From assembly GCA_964498395.1 (NCBI GenBank), contig CAZCHE010000011.1:31985-95984 (forward strand): a stretch of 64,000 nt of DNA, written 5' to 3'. A program made the position numbers and the translations under genes. The stretch comes from Parapedobacter sp964498395. Lineage in GTDB: Bacteria > Bacteroidota > Bacteroidia > Sphingobacteriales > Sphingobacteriaceae. The first letter of the stretch is position 1. Every line of letters begins with the position of its first letter. The notes under the pieces are model-generated. The model searched no databases. It was not told where the DNA came from and saw nothing but the letters and a program-made list of their open reading frames with translations. Positions 15,632 to 22,414 of the stretch are shown here, piece after piece.

Positions 15632-16084
15632 ATGACAGCAAAAATCATCCGCGTGGCACAGGGGAAGAACAGTACCCTCAGCCACCTGTACATCGGCGGC
15701 CTGTTCCGCTGCTACCTACTGGAAGACAGCATACGGGAGGAGAAAATCCCGGGGCTGACCTGCATCCCCGAGGGGGAGTACGAGCTGTCGCTCAACCACT
15801 GGGCGGGCATGAATACGCAGTACGGACGTAACCACCCCAAGCTGCACCAGGGTATGGTGGAGATCACCGAGATACCCAACTTCAGCCTGGTGTTCTTCCA
15901 CATCGGCAACTACCACACGCAGACCGCGGGCTGCCCGCTCACGGGATCGTACTGGCAACTGCTGGACGGCGACTACCAGGTGCTGCATTCGGCCGCGGCC
16001 TACAAACACGTGTACCCATTGCTGGTGGAGCAGATCGAGCAGGGCAATGACCGCTTGGTGGTGGTTAATGAACTGAATCGCTGA
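15632..16084 (+). CDS. DUF5675-family protein
   Basis: The 150-residue soluble protein spans the DUF5675 family: LSHLYIGGLFRCYLLED near 18-34, GLTCIPEGEYEL near 42-53, NTQYGRNHPKLHQG, IGNYHTQTAGCPLTGSYW near 90-108, and a short C-terminal helix. The family is found in Bacteroidota genomes and in phages. Its conserved His/Asn/Cys residues (HIGNYHTQTAGC) suggest an enzymatic site, and its compact fold and location near phage lysis genes have suggested a peptidoglycan link. No activity can be claimed from sequence here. It is flanked by octamer repeat arrays and followed by two small membrane-type proteins. Confidence 0.8.
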   Translation: MTAKIIRVAQGKNSTLSHLYIGGLFRCYLLEDSIREEKIPGLTCIPEGEYELSLNHWAGMNTQYGRNHPKLHQGMVEITEIPNFSLVFFHIGNYHTQTAGCPLTGSYWQLLDGDYQVLHSAAAYKHVYPLLVEQIEQGNDRLVVVNELNR

Positions 16085-16095
16085 TGCGCTGATAT

Positions 16096-16223
16096 GCAGA
16101 TGCGCGAATCCGCGAATAGGCAAATAAGCAAATCCGCAAGTGGGCAAATCCGCAAGTGGGCAAATCCGCAAGTGGGCAAATCCGCGAATAAGCAAATCTG
16201 CAAATCCGCAAAAAAGAAAAAAA
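16096..16223 (+). repeat. Second tandem 8-nt repeat array, before a small membrane-protein gene
   Basis: Fifteen consecutive octamers keep phase from 16096 to 16215, including gcaaatcc alternating with gcaagtgg three times (16128-16183), then gcgaataa, gcaaatct, gcaaatcc and gcaaaaaa. An A-rich tract follows up to the ATG at 16225. It shares its unit with the array at 15548-15631 and occupies the equivalent place directly before a start codon. Long open frames on either strand here (repeating ADLLICLFA-type peptides) are artefacts of the repeat. Confidence 0.88.
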
Positions 16224-16224
16224 C

Positions 16225-16443
16225 ATGAAAGAAAAAGAAACCGTCGGCAACCCCACAGTGGGGAAACCGACTCTATACGAACGGATCAAGGAAACACTGG
16301 CCGTGGCCAGCCAACTCATCATTGCCTCACCGCTGAAACTGCCGCCCAAGGTGGTGGCAGCGGCCAAGTACCTCGCCCTGGCGCTGGGGGTACTGGAAGC
16401 GGTGGAAGGCGCGGCGGGGAAAGGGGAAGACGATGAAGGCTAA
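16225..16443 (+). CDS. Small protein with one weak membrane segment (cassette protein)
   Basis: The 72-residue protein has a charged N-terminus (MKEKETVGNP), a central amphipathic-to-hydrophobic stretch (about 28-60, TLAVASQLIIASPLKLPPKV, then AAAKYLALALGVLEAVEG) and an acidic tail GKGEDDEG. It overlaps the next small gene by 11 nt, indicating coupled translation. Together with the following 57-residue protein it looks like a membrane pair next to a possible lysis-type protein. No family is recognised. Confidence 0.6.
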   Translation: MKEKETVGNPTVGKPTLYERIKETLAVASQLIIASPLKLPPKVVAAAKYLALALGVLEAVEGAAGKGEDDEG

Positions 16444-16606
16444 CCAGCAACTCGGCATCGGCACGGGCGGCGGCACGCTGCTGGGCATCGTCACACAGTT
16501 GGGCATGCACGACGTGCTGAAAACGGTGGTACTTGCCGCCATCGGGGCGGTGGTCAGCTTCGGTATAACGCTACTGCTGCAACGCGTGGCACGCAGAAAA
16601 CGGTAG
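16433..16606 (+). CDS. 57-residue holin-like membrane protein
   Basis: ATG 16433 to TAG 16604-16606 encodes a Gly-rich start (QLGIGTGGGTLLGIVTQLG), one clear membrane helix (about 30-50, VVLAAIGAVVSFGITLLL) and a strongly basic end RVARRKR. Size, one or two helices and a basic cytoplasmic tail are the general features of holin-type or small pore proteins. The start overlaps the upstream gene by 11 nt and a strong hairpin follows the stop, so it is the last gene of the cassette. Confidence 0.6.
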   Translation: MKANQQLGIGTGGGTLLGIVTQLGMHDVLKTVVLAAIGAVVSFGITLLLQRVARRKR

Positions 16607-16617
16607 GGTGTGATCGC

Positions 16618-16648
16618 AAGCGCCGTGGATATCATATCCGCGGCGCTT
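16618..16648. terminator. Strong hairpin ending the DUF6266/DUF5675 cassette
   Basis: A 14-bp stem (16618-16631 with 16635-16648, aagcgccgtggata and its complement with one G-U) and a 3-nt loop lie between the cassette and the convergent NTF2-like gene. The T-run is short, but the position fits a shared terminator. Confidence 0.7.
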
Positions 16649-16698
16649 CGTTAATCCAATGAATTGGCGAAACCAGGTGACCATAATGCCAAGCCGCT

Positions 16699-17031
16699 TC
16701 ATCGTTGCTTCGCGGTTTGACCAATGTCCAATCGATCGAATTTTCCCGCAGTGGTTTGATGAAACTTAAAATAAACCCTGAACGTTCCCCATTGCCCTGC
16801 GTAGAAATTTCCATAGATGTCTTTTCCGTCGTTTTCTATACGGTCAATGTCCAAAAACCGCTCTTTCTTGTCGAAAGCATTGTCAAAGAATGACCTAAAA
16901 TCTAACGTTCTGCCGTCATCGGTAAAAGAAGCGTCGTCGGTAAAACAACGGTACCACGCATGTTTATCATTTGCTTGCAATGCTTCCATTGCCTTTTTTA
17001 CATGCTCGTTTTTGATTTTCGATAAGTCCAT
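16699..17031 (-). CDS. SnoaL/NTF2-like domain protein
   Basis: The 110-residue protein is one NTF2-like cone: an N-terminal helix (VKKAMEALQANDKHAWYRCF), then DDASFTDDGRTLDF, a helix FRSFFDNAFDKKERFLDI and beta strands (YGNFYAGQWGTFRVYFKFH, then KFDRLDIGQT). This is the SnoaL-like polyketide cyclase/nuclear transport factor 2 fold, used by many small enzymes and binding proteins. The specific substrate is unknown. It is the last of four same-strand genes (AraC, SDR, DoxX, NTF2-like). Confidence 0.75.
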   Translation of the reverse strand: MDLSKIKNEHVKKAMEALQANDKHAWYRCFTDDASFTDDGRTLDFRSFFDNAFDKKERFLDIDRIENDGKDIYGNFYAGQWGTFRVYFKFHQTTAGKFDRLDIGQTAKQR

Positions 17032-17066
17032 CTTACTAGCTGTTTTGGTGTTCCGCCGTATTCAGG

Positions 17067-17417
17067 CTAACTCGCCTTTAACGGGTGTTGTAAATAAATA
17101 ATAATCAGGTTGAGCAATAGAAACGGAATTTCTATGGCTACGCCCTTCAGGTCTCTATGCAGTAGTTGCAGGCAAATGATCAGTAATATGCCCGCAGCCA
17201 TCAGGAAATTGCCCCAAACGAACGTTTTGGGAAACACGATCAAAACGGAAGCCAGCAGCGTTACAGCGCCGTTGGTGATGACGGCATGCTTGCTGAAATT
17301 CCATTTGCCAAACATTTCCAGCATTTCCGGCTTTGCCGTAAGCATGTTCCAGCCGTGTTTCAATCCCATAGACACGGCAAAAAGGATTAGGGCGGTGTTG
17401 AGTATTTTTAAAATCAT
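17067..17417 (-). CDS. DoxX-like small membrane protein
   Basis: The protein is about 116 residues from the ATG that begins MILKILNTALILF; a start nine codons upstream is also open. Four hydrophobic segments (about 4-22, 47-62, 66-85 and 95-112) and the KHGWNML motif match DoxX-like four-helix proteins. It lies between the NTF2-like and SDR genes with short gaps, suggesting one operon with a redox or detoxification theme. The exact role is unknown. Confidence 0.65.
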   Translation of the reverse strand: MILKILNTALILFAVSMGLKHGWNMLTAKPEMLEMFGKWNFSKHAVITNGAVTLLASVLIVFPKTFVWGNFLMAAGILLIICLQLLHRDLKGVAIEIPFLLLNLIIIYLQHPLKAS

Positions 17418-17489
17418 CGCATAAGGTGTTAAAATGAAAGGCAAACAACCCGGTTATTTGCCTCCCTAAGTTACAAACTCATCTTCGAA

Positions 17490-18245
17490 TTACCTTGTGG
17501 TGTAACCACCATTTGCAAAAATGGTTTGCCCGGTGATCCACCAACCATCGGTCACCAGAAATTCGATGAGCGGAGCGATGTCTTTGATGTCGGTCAATCC
17601 GCCCAGGTCAGACGCCTGTTTGTGATACGCCACGGCATCCTCGCTTTCCTGCCCGTAGAAGAAAGGCGTGTCCATCGGGCCGGGGGCAACCGCTGTTACG
17701 GAAATGCCGCGAGCACCAAACTCTTTGGAAGCCGCCCTCGTAAAATGTTCTACCGGTGCTTTTGCCCCTGCATAGGTTGAGTAATACCCGGTAAATGCCG
17801 CAAGCAATGAAGTCACTACCGTATTGATCTTGCCATTATCGTTCAGTTTCTTGCCCGCTTCCTGGATAAAGAAATACGCCACTTTGGAGTTGATGTCGCT
17901 CATGCTGTCGTATTCCGCTTCGGTGGTATCCACGAAGGGCTTTTTCAATACCTTGCCTACGGTATTGATGGCGATGTCGATGCCGCCGAATTTTTCGATC
18001 GTTGCGTCAAACAATTTGGTGATGTTTTTCACGTCGGTGAGGTCGGCTTGGAATAAAAAAGCCTCCCCGCCGGCATGGGTGATGGCTGCGAGCGTTTGCT
18101 CGGCATCAGCTTTTGTGCTGTCGCTGTTGTAGTGAATAGCCACTTTCGCGCCTTTTGCTGCAAAATCGCGACTGAGCAAACCGCCTAAGTTTTTAGCGCC
18201 GCCCGCTATTAAAACCACTTTTCCGTTTAAATCGTTTCGTGCCAT
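17490..18245 (-). CDS. SDR-family oxidoreductase
   Basis: The 251-residue protein is a classical short-chain dehydrogenase/reductase: nucleotide-binding GGAKNLGGLL (about 15-24), the adenine-pocket DLTD near 70, NTVG near 97-100, the catalytic Tyr/Lys in YAGAK (about 157-161) and the PGPMDTPF segment after the active site. The family reduces or oxidises carbonyl and hydroxyl groups with NAD(P)H. The Gly motif is slightly variant from the usual GxxxGxG. It is downstream of the AraC-type gene, and a palindromic site lies just before its start. Confidence 0.92.
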   Translation of the reverse strand: MARNDLNGKVVLIAGGAKNLGGLLSRDFAAKGAKVAIHYNSDSTKADAEQTLAAITHAGGEAFLFQADLTDVKNITKLFDATIEKFGGIDIAINTVGKVLKKPFVDTTEAEYDSMSDINSKVAYFFIQEAGKKLNDNGKINTVVTSLLAAFTGYYSTYAGAKAPVEHFTRAASKEFGARGISVTAVAPGPMDTPFFYGQESEDAVAYHKQASDLGGLTDIKDIAPLIEFLVTDGWWITGQTIFANGGYTTR

Positions 18246-18265
18246 TTTTATTGATTTTTAATATT

Positions 18266-18279
18266 CTACCATGTGGTAG
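18266..18279. promoter_or_regulatory. Palindromic operator upstream of the SDR gene
   Basis: CTACCA-TG-TGGTAG is a perfect 6+2+6 palindrome located 21 nt before the SDR start (minus strand). A CACCTTTG box, similar to the -7 motif, lies at 18282-18289, so the palindrome would sit at the transcription start and could be bound by the adjacent AraC-type regulator or another dimeric factor. Confidence 0.5.
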
Positions 18280-18331
18280 TGCAAAGGTGGCGAGACGGTG
18301 TGTTTATTTCGTGGTGAACTTTTCGGAACTT

Positions 18332-18709
18332 TTATTTTTTGTTTTCCTTTCTGAATTGTCCGGGAGTTGCTCCCGTAAATTTTTTGAAAAATTTGGAAAA
18401 GTTGGAGGGGTCGTAGGTGAGTATCCTCGCTATTTCCGACACGGATCGGTCGGTTTCGGTAAGCATTTTTTTGGCTTCATCGATGATTTTCAAGTCATAG
18501 AAGTGGCAGGGATGGTTTCCGGTCTCTTTTTGCACCGTATCGGTCAGGTGCTTGTGAGAAATGAATAGTTCGCTTGCGATTTGGTTGATTTCCATGAAAT
18601 CGCTCACTGTTCCCGAAATGACGTCGGCAATGTGTTTATCCAGCAACCGAAAGTAGGATTCGGTAATTTCTTCGCTTCTCCGTCGTACGTCTTGTTCTAC
18701 GCTGTCCAT
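18332..18709 (-). CDS. Stand-alone AraC-type DNA-binding protein
   Basis: The 125-residue protein consists almost only of an AraC/XylS DNA-binding domain: first HTH at about 42-65 (NQIASELFISHKHLTDTVQK), the linking helix, then the second HTH with SVSEIARILTYDPSNFSKFF and the closing KKFTGATPGQFR. The usual effector-binding domain is missing, although the first 40 residues form helices. It lies 86 nt upstream of the SDR gene on the same strand, with the CTACCA palindrome between, and probably controls the SDR-DoxX-NTF2 genes. Confidence 0.85.
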   Translation of the reverse strand: MDSVEQDVRRRSEEITESYFRLLDKHIADVISGTVSDFMEINQIASELFISHKHLTDTVQKETGNHPCHFYDLKIIDEAKKMLTETDRSVSEIARILTYDPSNFSKFFKKFTGATPGQFRKENKK

Positions 18710-18808
18710 TTGTCAAACCTCAAAAACTTGGTAAAGATGCGTTTTTTTATTAATCCATAGATGGTGAGCTCTTCGGATAATGTGGTTGAATAACATGCGG
18801 AAAATCTC

Positions 18809-18973
18809 ACCTCAAAAGCAGCCCGTCATTTCGAACGGAGTGAGAAATCTCCCAATTTTCGGAGACACCTTAAGAGATTTATTCATATCTGTTTGCTTTT
18901 ATAGGCGCTCATGATTGCTTCGCAGTTCTTCTCATACTTCGTCGAAATGACGACATTGTTTTGCTTTTGAGGT
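18809..18973. repeat. 165-bp inverted-repeat element
   Basis: Outer arms acctcaaaagca (18809-18820) and tgcttttgaggt (18962-18973) are perfect 12-bp complements, and inner arms cgtcatttcga (18824-18834) and tcgaaatgacg (18942-18952) are perfect 11-bp complements. There is no ORF inside. It resembles the small non-coding palindromic repeats containing GTCATTTCGA that are dispersed in Bacteroidota genomes, and may be a non-autonomous mobile relic. No flanking target duplication is visible. Confidence 0.75.
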
Positions 18974-19055
18974 TGTTCAAATCGATCATTTTCTTATCCC
19001 GAACGCACGTTAAGTTAACAAATTCTTTCGCGCTTAGGTGTGGGGCGTGTACTGT

Positions 19056-19230
19056 GGGTGCACGACAAAAATCCGTTATCGCTTGCTATCTGTCAGCTGG
19101 CGGATTTGCGACTTAAAAAAATATCATCCCGCCCCGAGGCGGGACTAAGGAGCAAAGGGGGCCGCTTCGTCTCGCCTCAGGCGAGACGCTTTTGCGAGAA
19201 AATCGAAAAGCGGAAATCTGTCGTACACCC
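19056..19230. repeat. 175-bp inverted-repeat element with two internal hairpins
   Basis: Arms gggtgcacgacaaaaatccg (19056-19075) and cggaaatctgtcgtacaccc (19211-19230) are imperfect complements. Inside are two perfect GC hairpins: cccgcc/ggcggg (19128-19143) and cgtctcgcc/ggcgagacg (19168-19188). No ORF is believable. Its right end touches the stop codon of a truncated cupin gene, so the element sits exactly at a gene remnant. Confidence 0.65.
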
Positions 19231-19231
19231 G

Positions 19232-19450
19232 TTAAAGATTGACCCTGTCGCCGTGTGATTTAGGTTCCGATATGACGATGAACTCCAGTGCCTTATCCGT
19301 ATTATTCAAAATGCGGTGTTTCCATTTTGGCAGGATATGGAGCCCTTGGCCTTCGTGAACCTCGACCGTTTCACCCTCGACCTCAAACGTAGCCCTGCCG
19401 ATCAATATGTAGAAAAAATGCTGTTTTCGATGGGAATAGACCCTGCCCGC
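19232..19450 (-). pseudogene. C-terminal remnant of a cupin-domain gene
   Basis: The minus strand reads in one open frame to TAA (19232-19234): YSHRKQHFFYILIGRATFEV, then EGQGLHILPKWKHRILNNTD, and finally VISEPKSHGDRVNL. This is the second half of a cupin_2 domain, with metal-ligand-like His residues. The N-terminal half and any start codon are missing. At about 19450 the sequence switches to a fragment of a different gene on the opposite strand. Confidence 0.75.
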
Positions 19451-19590
19451 GGAACAAACAATGAAAAGGGATCCGGTCTGGGCTGCTGTTGGTCAAGGAG
19501 TATGCGGATAAACAGGGGATCAACATACGTTTTATAATCGAACCCGGCTCGGGAAGTACCTTTACGTTGATTTTTCCGTTGACTAATTGA
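19451..19590 (+). pseudogene. Frameshifted C-terminal remnant of a sensor histidine kinase
   Basis: The plus strand begins GTNNEKGSGLG, the G-box of a HATPase_c domain. It then needs a one-base shift near 19482 to continue LLLVKEYADKQGINIRFIIE and end in STFTLIFPLTN before TGA (19588-19590). This is the normal end of a histidine kinase with all upstream domains lost and an internal frameshift. It abuts the cupin remnant, so both gene fronts were removed at one junction. Confidence 0.75.
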
Positions 19591-19703
19591 AATCACTGCA
19601 GATATGACCTTAACTAGGCGCTAAAAATCGCTGATTCATCTATGGCTACACGGCCACGTAATGACGGTTGTATCCAATGCTATACCGGGTACGACCTACC
19701 AAA

Positions 19704-20690
19704 TCAAGGCTTCAATACCACGCTACCTGTTGTTTTCCTAGCTGCGATGTCCGAATGGGCGTTTGCGGCTTCGCTTAGCTGATATACCGTGGGAGTCTGC
19801 AAAACGATCTTTCCATTTGCCAAAAGGTCGAATAATTCAACCAATCCTTTGCCGCTTTTGTCCTGATACAACGGATAGTTATTCAGCGCATCGAATGCAA
19901 ACCGGATGTTTCTGCTCGCCATGAGGTCTTTATCGATATCGGGCATCCCCGAAGCCCATCCGTACAGTACCGCGCTGCCACCATCCTTTAATACCGACAG
20001 GGATGTTTCGAAAGTAGCCTTACCCACACCATCATAGAAAACGTCAACACCCGCTCCATTCGTGTAGTCCTTAACCGCGGTCGTCAGATCTGCTGAACTT
20101 AAATCGATCGCGTACTCGAAACCTCGCGCTTTTGCAAGCTGTTTTTTTGCTGCGCTTCCCACCGTACCAATGACCTGCGCTCCCAAAGCCTTCGCCCACT
20201 GGCTTAGGATACTGCCCACACCGCCGGTCATGCCATGGATCAAGACGACCTCGCCGGCTTTTAACATATGACTTTGTTTTAGTAGCATGTGAGCCGTTAG
20301 CCCTTTGATCATCACAGCGGCTGCTAAATCAAATGAAACCTCATTGGGTAGTTTGAATAGTTCGTGTTGATCGATGTTCCTGCTTTCGGTATAAGCGCCG
20401 AATGTCTTATAATAGGCGACACGATCACCCACTTGATAATCCACGACCGCTTCGCCGATTTCTTTCACGATACCCGCCGCTTCAAATCCGATGGTGGCCG
20501 GATAGTCATCCACGGGAAAAGAACCATCCCGGTAGAATGTATCAAAGAAATTTACACCAATGGATTGCTGGGCTACCTGCACTTCATTCGCTTTGGGATT
20601 CGGCAGTGCCACTTGTTCATACGCGAGTACTTCCGGTGCGCCCGTCGTCTTCATTCGAATAGCACCTGTTGTTTTACGGTTGTTTATCAT
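19704..20690 (-). CDS. Quinone oxidoreductase-type zinc-independent MDR protein
   Basis: The 328-residue protein is a medium-chain dehydrogenase of the quinone oxidoreductase (QOR) group: an N-terminal GroES-like domain (GVNFFDTFYRDGSFPVDDYP, the QOR signature), then a Rossmann fold with VLIHGMTGGVGSILSQWAKA (about 149-168). The structural zinc cysteines of alcohol dehydrogenases are absent, as in QOR. The family reduces quinones and activated alkenes with NADPH. It diverges from an HxlR-type regulator gene, with a shared palindromic region between them, and is probably induced by reactive electrophiles or quinones. Confidence 0.93.
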   Translation of the reverse strand: MINNRKTTGAIRMKTTGAPEVLAYEQVALPNPKANEVQVAQQSIGVNFFDTFYRDGSFPVDDYPATIGFEAAGIVKEIGEAVVDYQVGDRVAYYKTFGAYTESRNIDQHELFKLPNEVSFDLAAAVMIKGLTAHMLLKQSHMLKAGEVVLIHGMTGGVGSILSQWAKALGAQVIGTVGSAAKKQLAKARGFEYAIDLSSADLTTAVKDYTNGAGVDVFYDGVGKATFETSLSVLKDGGSAVLYGWASGMPDIDKDLMASRNIRFAFDALNNYPLYQDKSGKGLVELFDLLANGKIVLQTPTVYQLSEAANAHSDIAARKTTGSVVLKP

Positions 20691-20712
20691 GTTATGTATT
20701 TAATATATGCTG

Positions 20713-20796
20713 CAAAAATACCACCCATAACGTGCATATATGCTATCCCTTTCTCCAAGGGAAGTGCTTCCCTTAAGGAAAGTTTTTGTAAATTTG
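20713..20796. promoter_or_regulatory. Divergent QOR/HxlR promoter region with operator palindrome
   Basis: On the minus strand a TATTTTTG -7 box (20713-20720) serves the QOR gene. On the plus strand TAAATTTG (20789-20796) lies only 4 nt before the hxlR ATG, implying a leaderless transcript. AAGGGAAG-TG-CTTCCCTT (20757-20774) is a perfect 18-bp palindrome in the -33 region of the hxlR promoter and is the likely HxlR operator. Confidence 0.6.
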
Positions 20797-20800
20797 AAGC

Positions 20801-21169
20801 ATGGGCGAAAAATTGGCCGATGGCAAATTATCACAGGAATGCATGCAGCATTTTAACGCCGTGAAAGATGCGCTCTATATTCTAGCGGGCAAATGGAGTG
20901 TGCTCCTGATCGCTGCCCTGGCTTCTGGTAAAAAGCGCTACCTCGAGTTGCAGCGTATGGTGGACGGCATTGGCCCCAAAATGCTTTCGAAGGAATTGAC
21001 CAAATTGGAATTGAATGGTTTGATCAGCAGAACGCAGTATAATTCCAAGCCCATCACAGTCGAGTATGAATTGACCGAATACGGGCAATCATTAAAACCA
21101 CTTATCGATAGTATGGGGGCTTGGGGGAAAGAACACCGTGAACGAATCAGGAAAGAGATGGAGAGATAA
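20801..21169 (+). CDS. HxlR-family winged-helix regulator
   Basis: The 122-residue protein is a complete HxlR/MarR-like winged helix: Cys15 ahead of helix 1 (ECMQHF), the family core ALYILAGKWSVLLIAALASG, the recognition helix region GPKMLSKELTKLELNGLISR, and the wing PITVEYELTEYGQSLKPLI. The cysteine is where redox- or electrophile-sensing members (HypR, QorR, YodB types) react. Divergent pairing with a QOR gene is the classic QorR arrangement, so thiol-based control of the QOR gene is likely. Confidence 0.93.
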   Translation: MGEKLADGKLSQECMQHFNAVKDALYILAGKWSVLLIAALASGKKRYLELQRMVDGIGPKMLSKELTKLELNGLISRTQYNSKPITVEYELTEYGQSLKPLIDSMGAWGKEHRERIRKEMER

Positions 21170-21209
21170 TTCGTGCAGCAACACTGATGAACGCTAATGA
21201 TATAGTCAA

Positions 21210-22343
21210 ATGGAAATGCTAAACGATACCGCTCTGAATGATCCATCTCCCTTGCGCAATATTCGGCCTGATGTGTTTTATAAAGTGGATGTCGTGGTCA
21301 TCGGAGCGGGGCAGGCGGGTCTATCTGCCGCCTACTACCTAAAGCAGGGAGGGCTTGTACCCGGTAAAGGATTTGTTGTGTTGGACGATGAGTTTGGGCC
21401 GGGGGGCGCATGGCAGCATCGCTGGGATTCATTGACATTGAGCAATGTCAATGGCATCCACGATTTGCCCGGAATGGGTTTTGCCGATGCCGTGAACACG
21501 GAGGCAACGGATTTGCAAGCTAATATTGCGGTTCCGAAGTACTATGAGCGATATGAAAAGACATTTGAATTGCCAGTCATCCGCCCGATCCGAGTGGATG
21601 AGGTGACCGAACGGAATGGACGATTTATGATCCACACCAATGGCATCCAATTTAATGCCCGAGGTATTATCAACGCCACGGGTACGTGGAAAACACCAAA
21701 CTGCCCGCGATATCCGGGTTGGGAAAAGTTCCAAGGAAGGCAATTGCACACCGGTCAATACAAAAGCGCTGATGAATTCATAGGAAAGCATGTGATCATC
21801 GTGGGTGGTGGAATATCCGCCGTCCAATTGCTGGGGGAGGTTTCGGCCGTCACGCGGACCACTTGGGTGGCTCGGCGTTCGCCGGATTTCCGGGTGTATG
21901 AGTTTACGCCCGAATTAGGGCGTGAGGCCGTGGCCATGGTGGAGAAGCGGGTGAGGGAAGGCCTGCCGCCAAATTCGGTGGTGTCGGTGACGGGATTGCC
22001 CATCACGCCGGCCATCGAGCATCTATTGAAAAACGGTGTGTTGGACCGGCAACCGATGTTTGAGGAAATCACCGAAACGGGTGTGCGCTGGGCGGATGGC
22101 AGGACGCTTGCTGCCGACGTGATTTTCTGGAATACCGGGTTTCGCCATTCGCTGGACCACCTGGCACCGCTGGGATTGAAAAACGACCAAGGTGGGATCG
22201 TGATGACCGGAAGACTGGCTACGCAGGTGGCAAAAGACTCACGGATACATTTAGTCGGCTATGGGCCTTCGGCTTCCACGATCGGCGCAAATAGGGCCGG
22301 CCGGTCGGCCGCGAAAGAATTGATCGGATTTCTCGGGATATAA
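21210..22343 (+). CDS. Flavin-containing monooxygenase-like (CzcO-type) FAD/NAD(P) protein
   Basis: The 377-residue protein has an FAD-binding GxGxxG (VVVIGAGQAGLSAAYYLKQG, about 29-48), a second NAD(P)-binding motif (VIIVGGGISAVQLLGE, about 195-210), the DDEFGPGGAWQHRWDSL segment shared with CzcO-like flavoproteins, and an ATG motif (INATGTWKTP). These enzymes hydroxylate or oxidise small substrates, or detoxify. It follows the HxlR gene by 41 nt on the same strand and may be co-regulated by it. The substrate is unknown. Confidence 0.88.
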   Translation: MEMLNDTALNDPSPLRNIRPDVFYKVDVVVIGAGQAGLSAAYYLKQGGLVPGKGFVVLDDEFGPGGAWQHRWDSLTLSNVNGIHDLPGMGFADAVNTEATDLQANIAVPKYYERYEKTFELPVIRPIRVDEVTERNGRFMIHTNGIQFNARGIINATGTWKTPNCPRYPGWEKFQGRQLHTGQYKSADEFIGKHVIIVGGGISAVQLLGEVSAVTRTTWVARRSPDFRVYEFTPELGREAVAMVEKRVREGLPPNSVVSVTGLPITPAIEHLLKNGVLDRQPMFEEITETGVRWADGRTLAADVIFWNTGFRHSLDHLAPLGLKNDQGGIVMTGRLATQVAKDSRIHLVGYGPSASTIGANRAGRSAAKELIGFLGI

Positions 22344-22414
22344 CGCCATCTGCTTCACCACGGAAGCCTCGATTGAAACCCCATGTCAACCCCGTTCGCT
22401 TGAAGTGAACTTTA

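Noticed and set aside
15548..16223. CRISPR array
   Set aside because: The units are 8 nt with no spacers and no cas genes nearby.
15369..16367. Minus-strand frames with repeating ADLLICLFADSRIC-type peptides
   Set aside because: They are translations of the 8-nt tandem repeats and carry no coding signal.
19040..19258. Small plus-strand gene of 72 codons
   Set aside because: The frame runs through an inverted-repeat element with two GC hairpins and has no coding-like composition.
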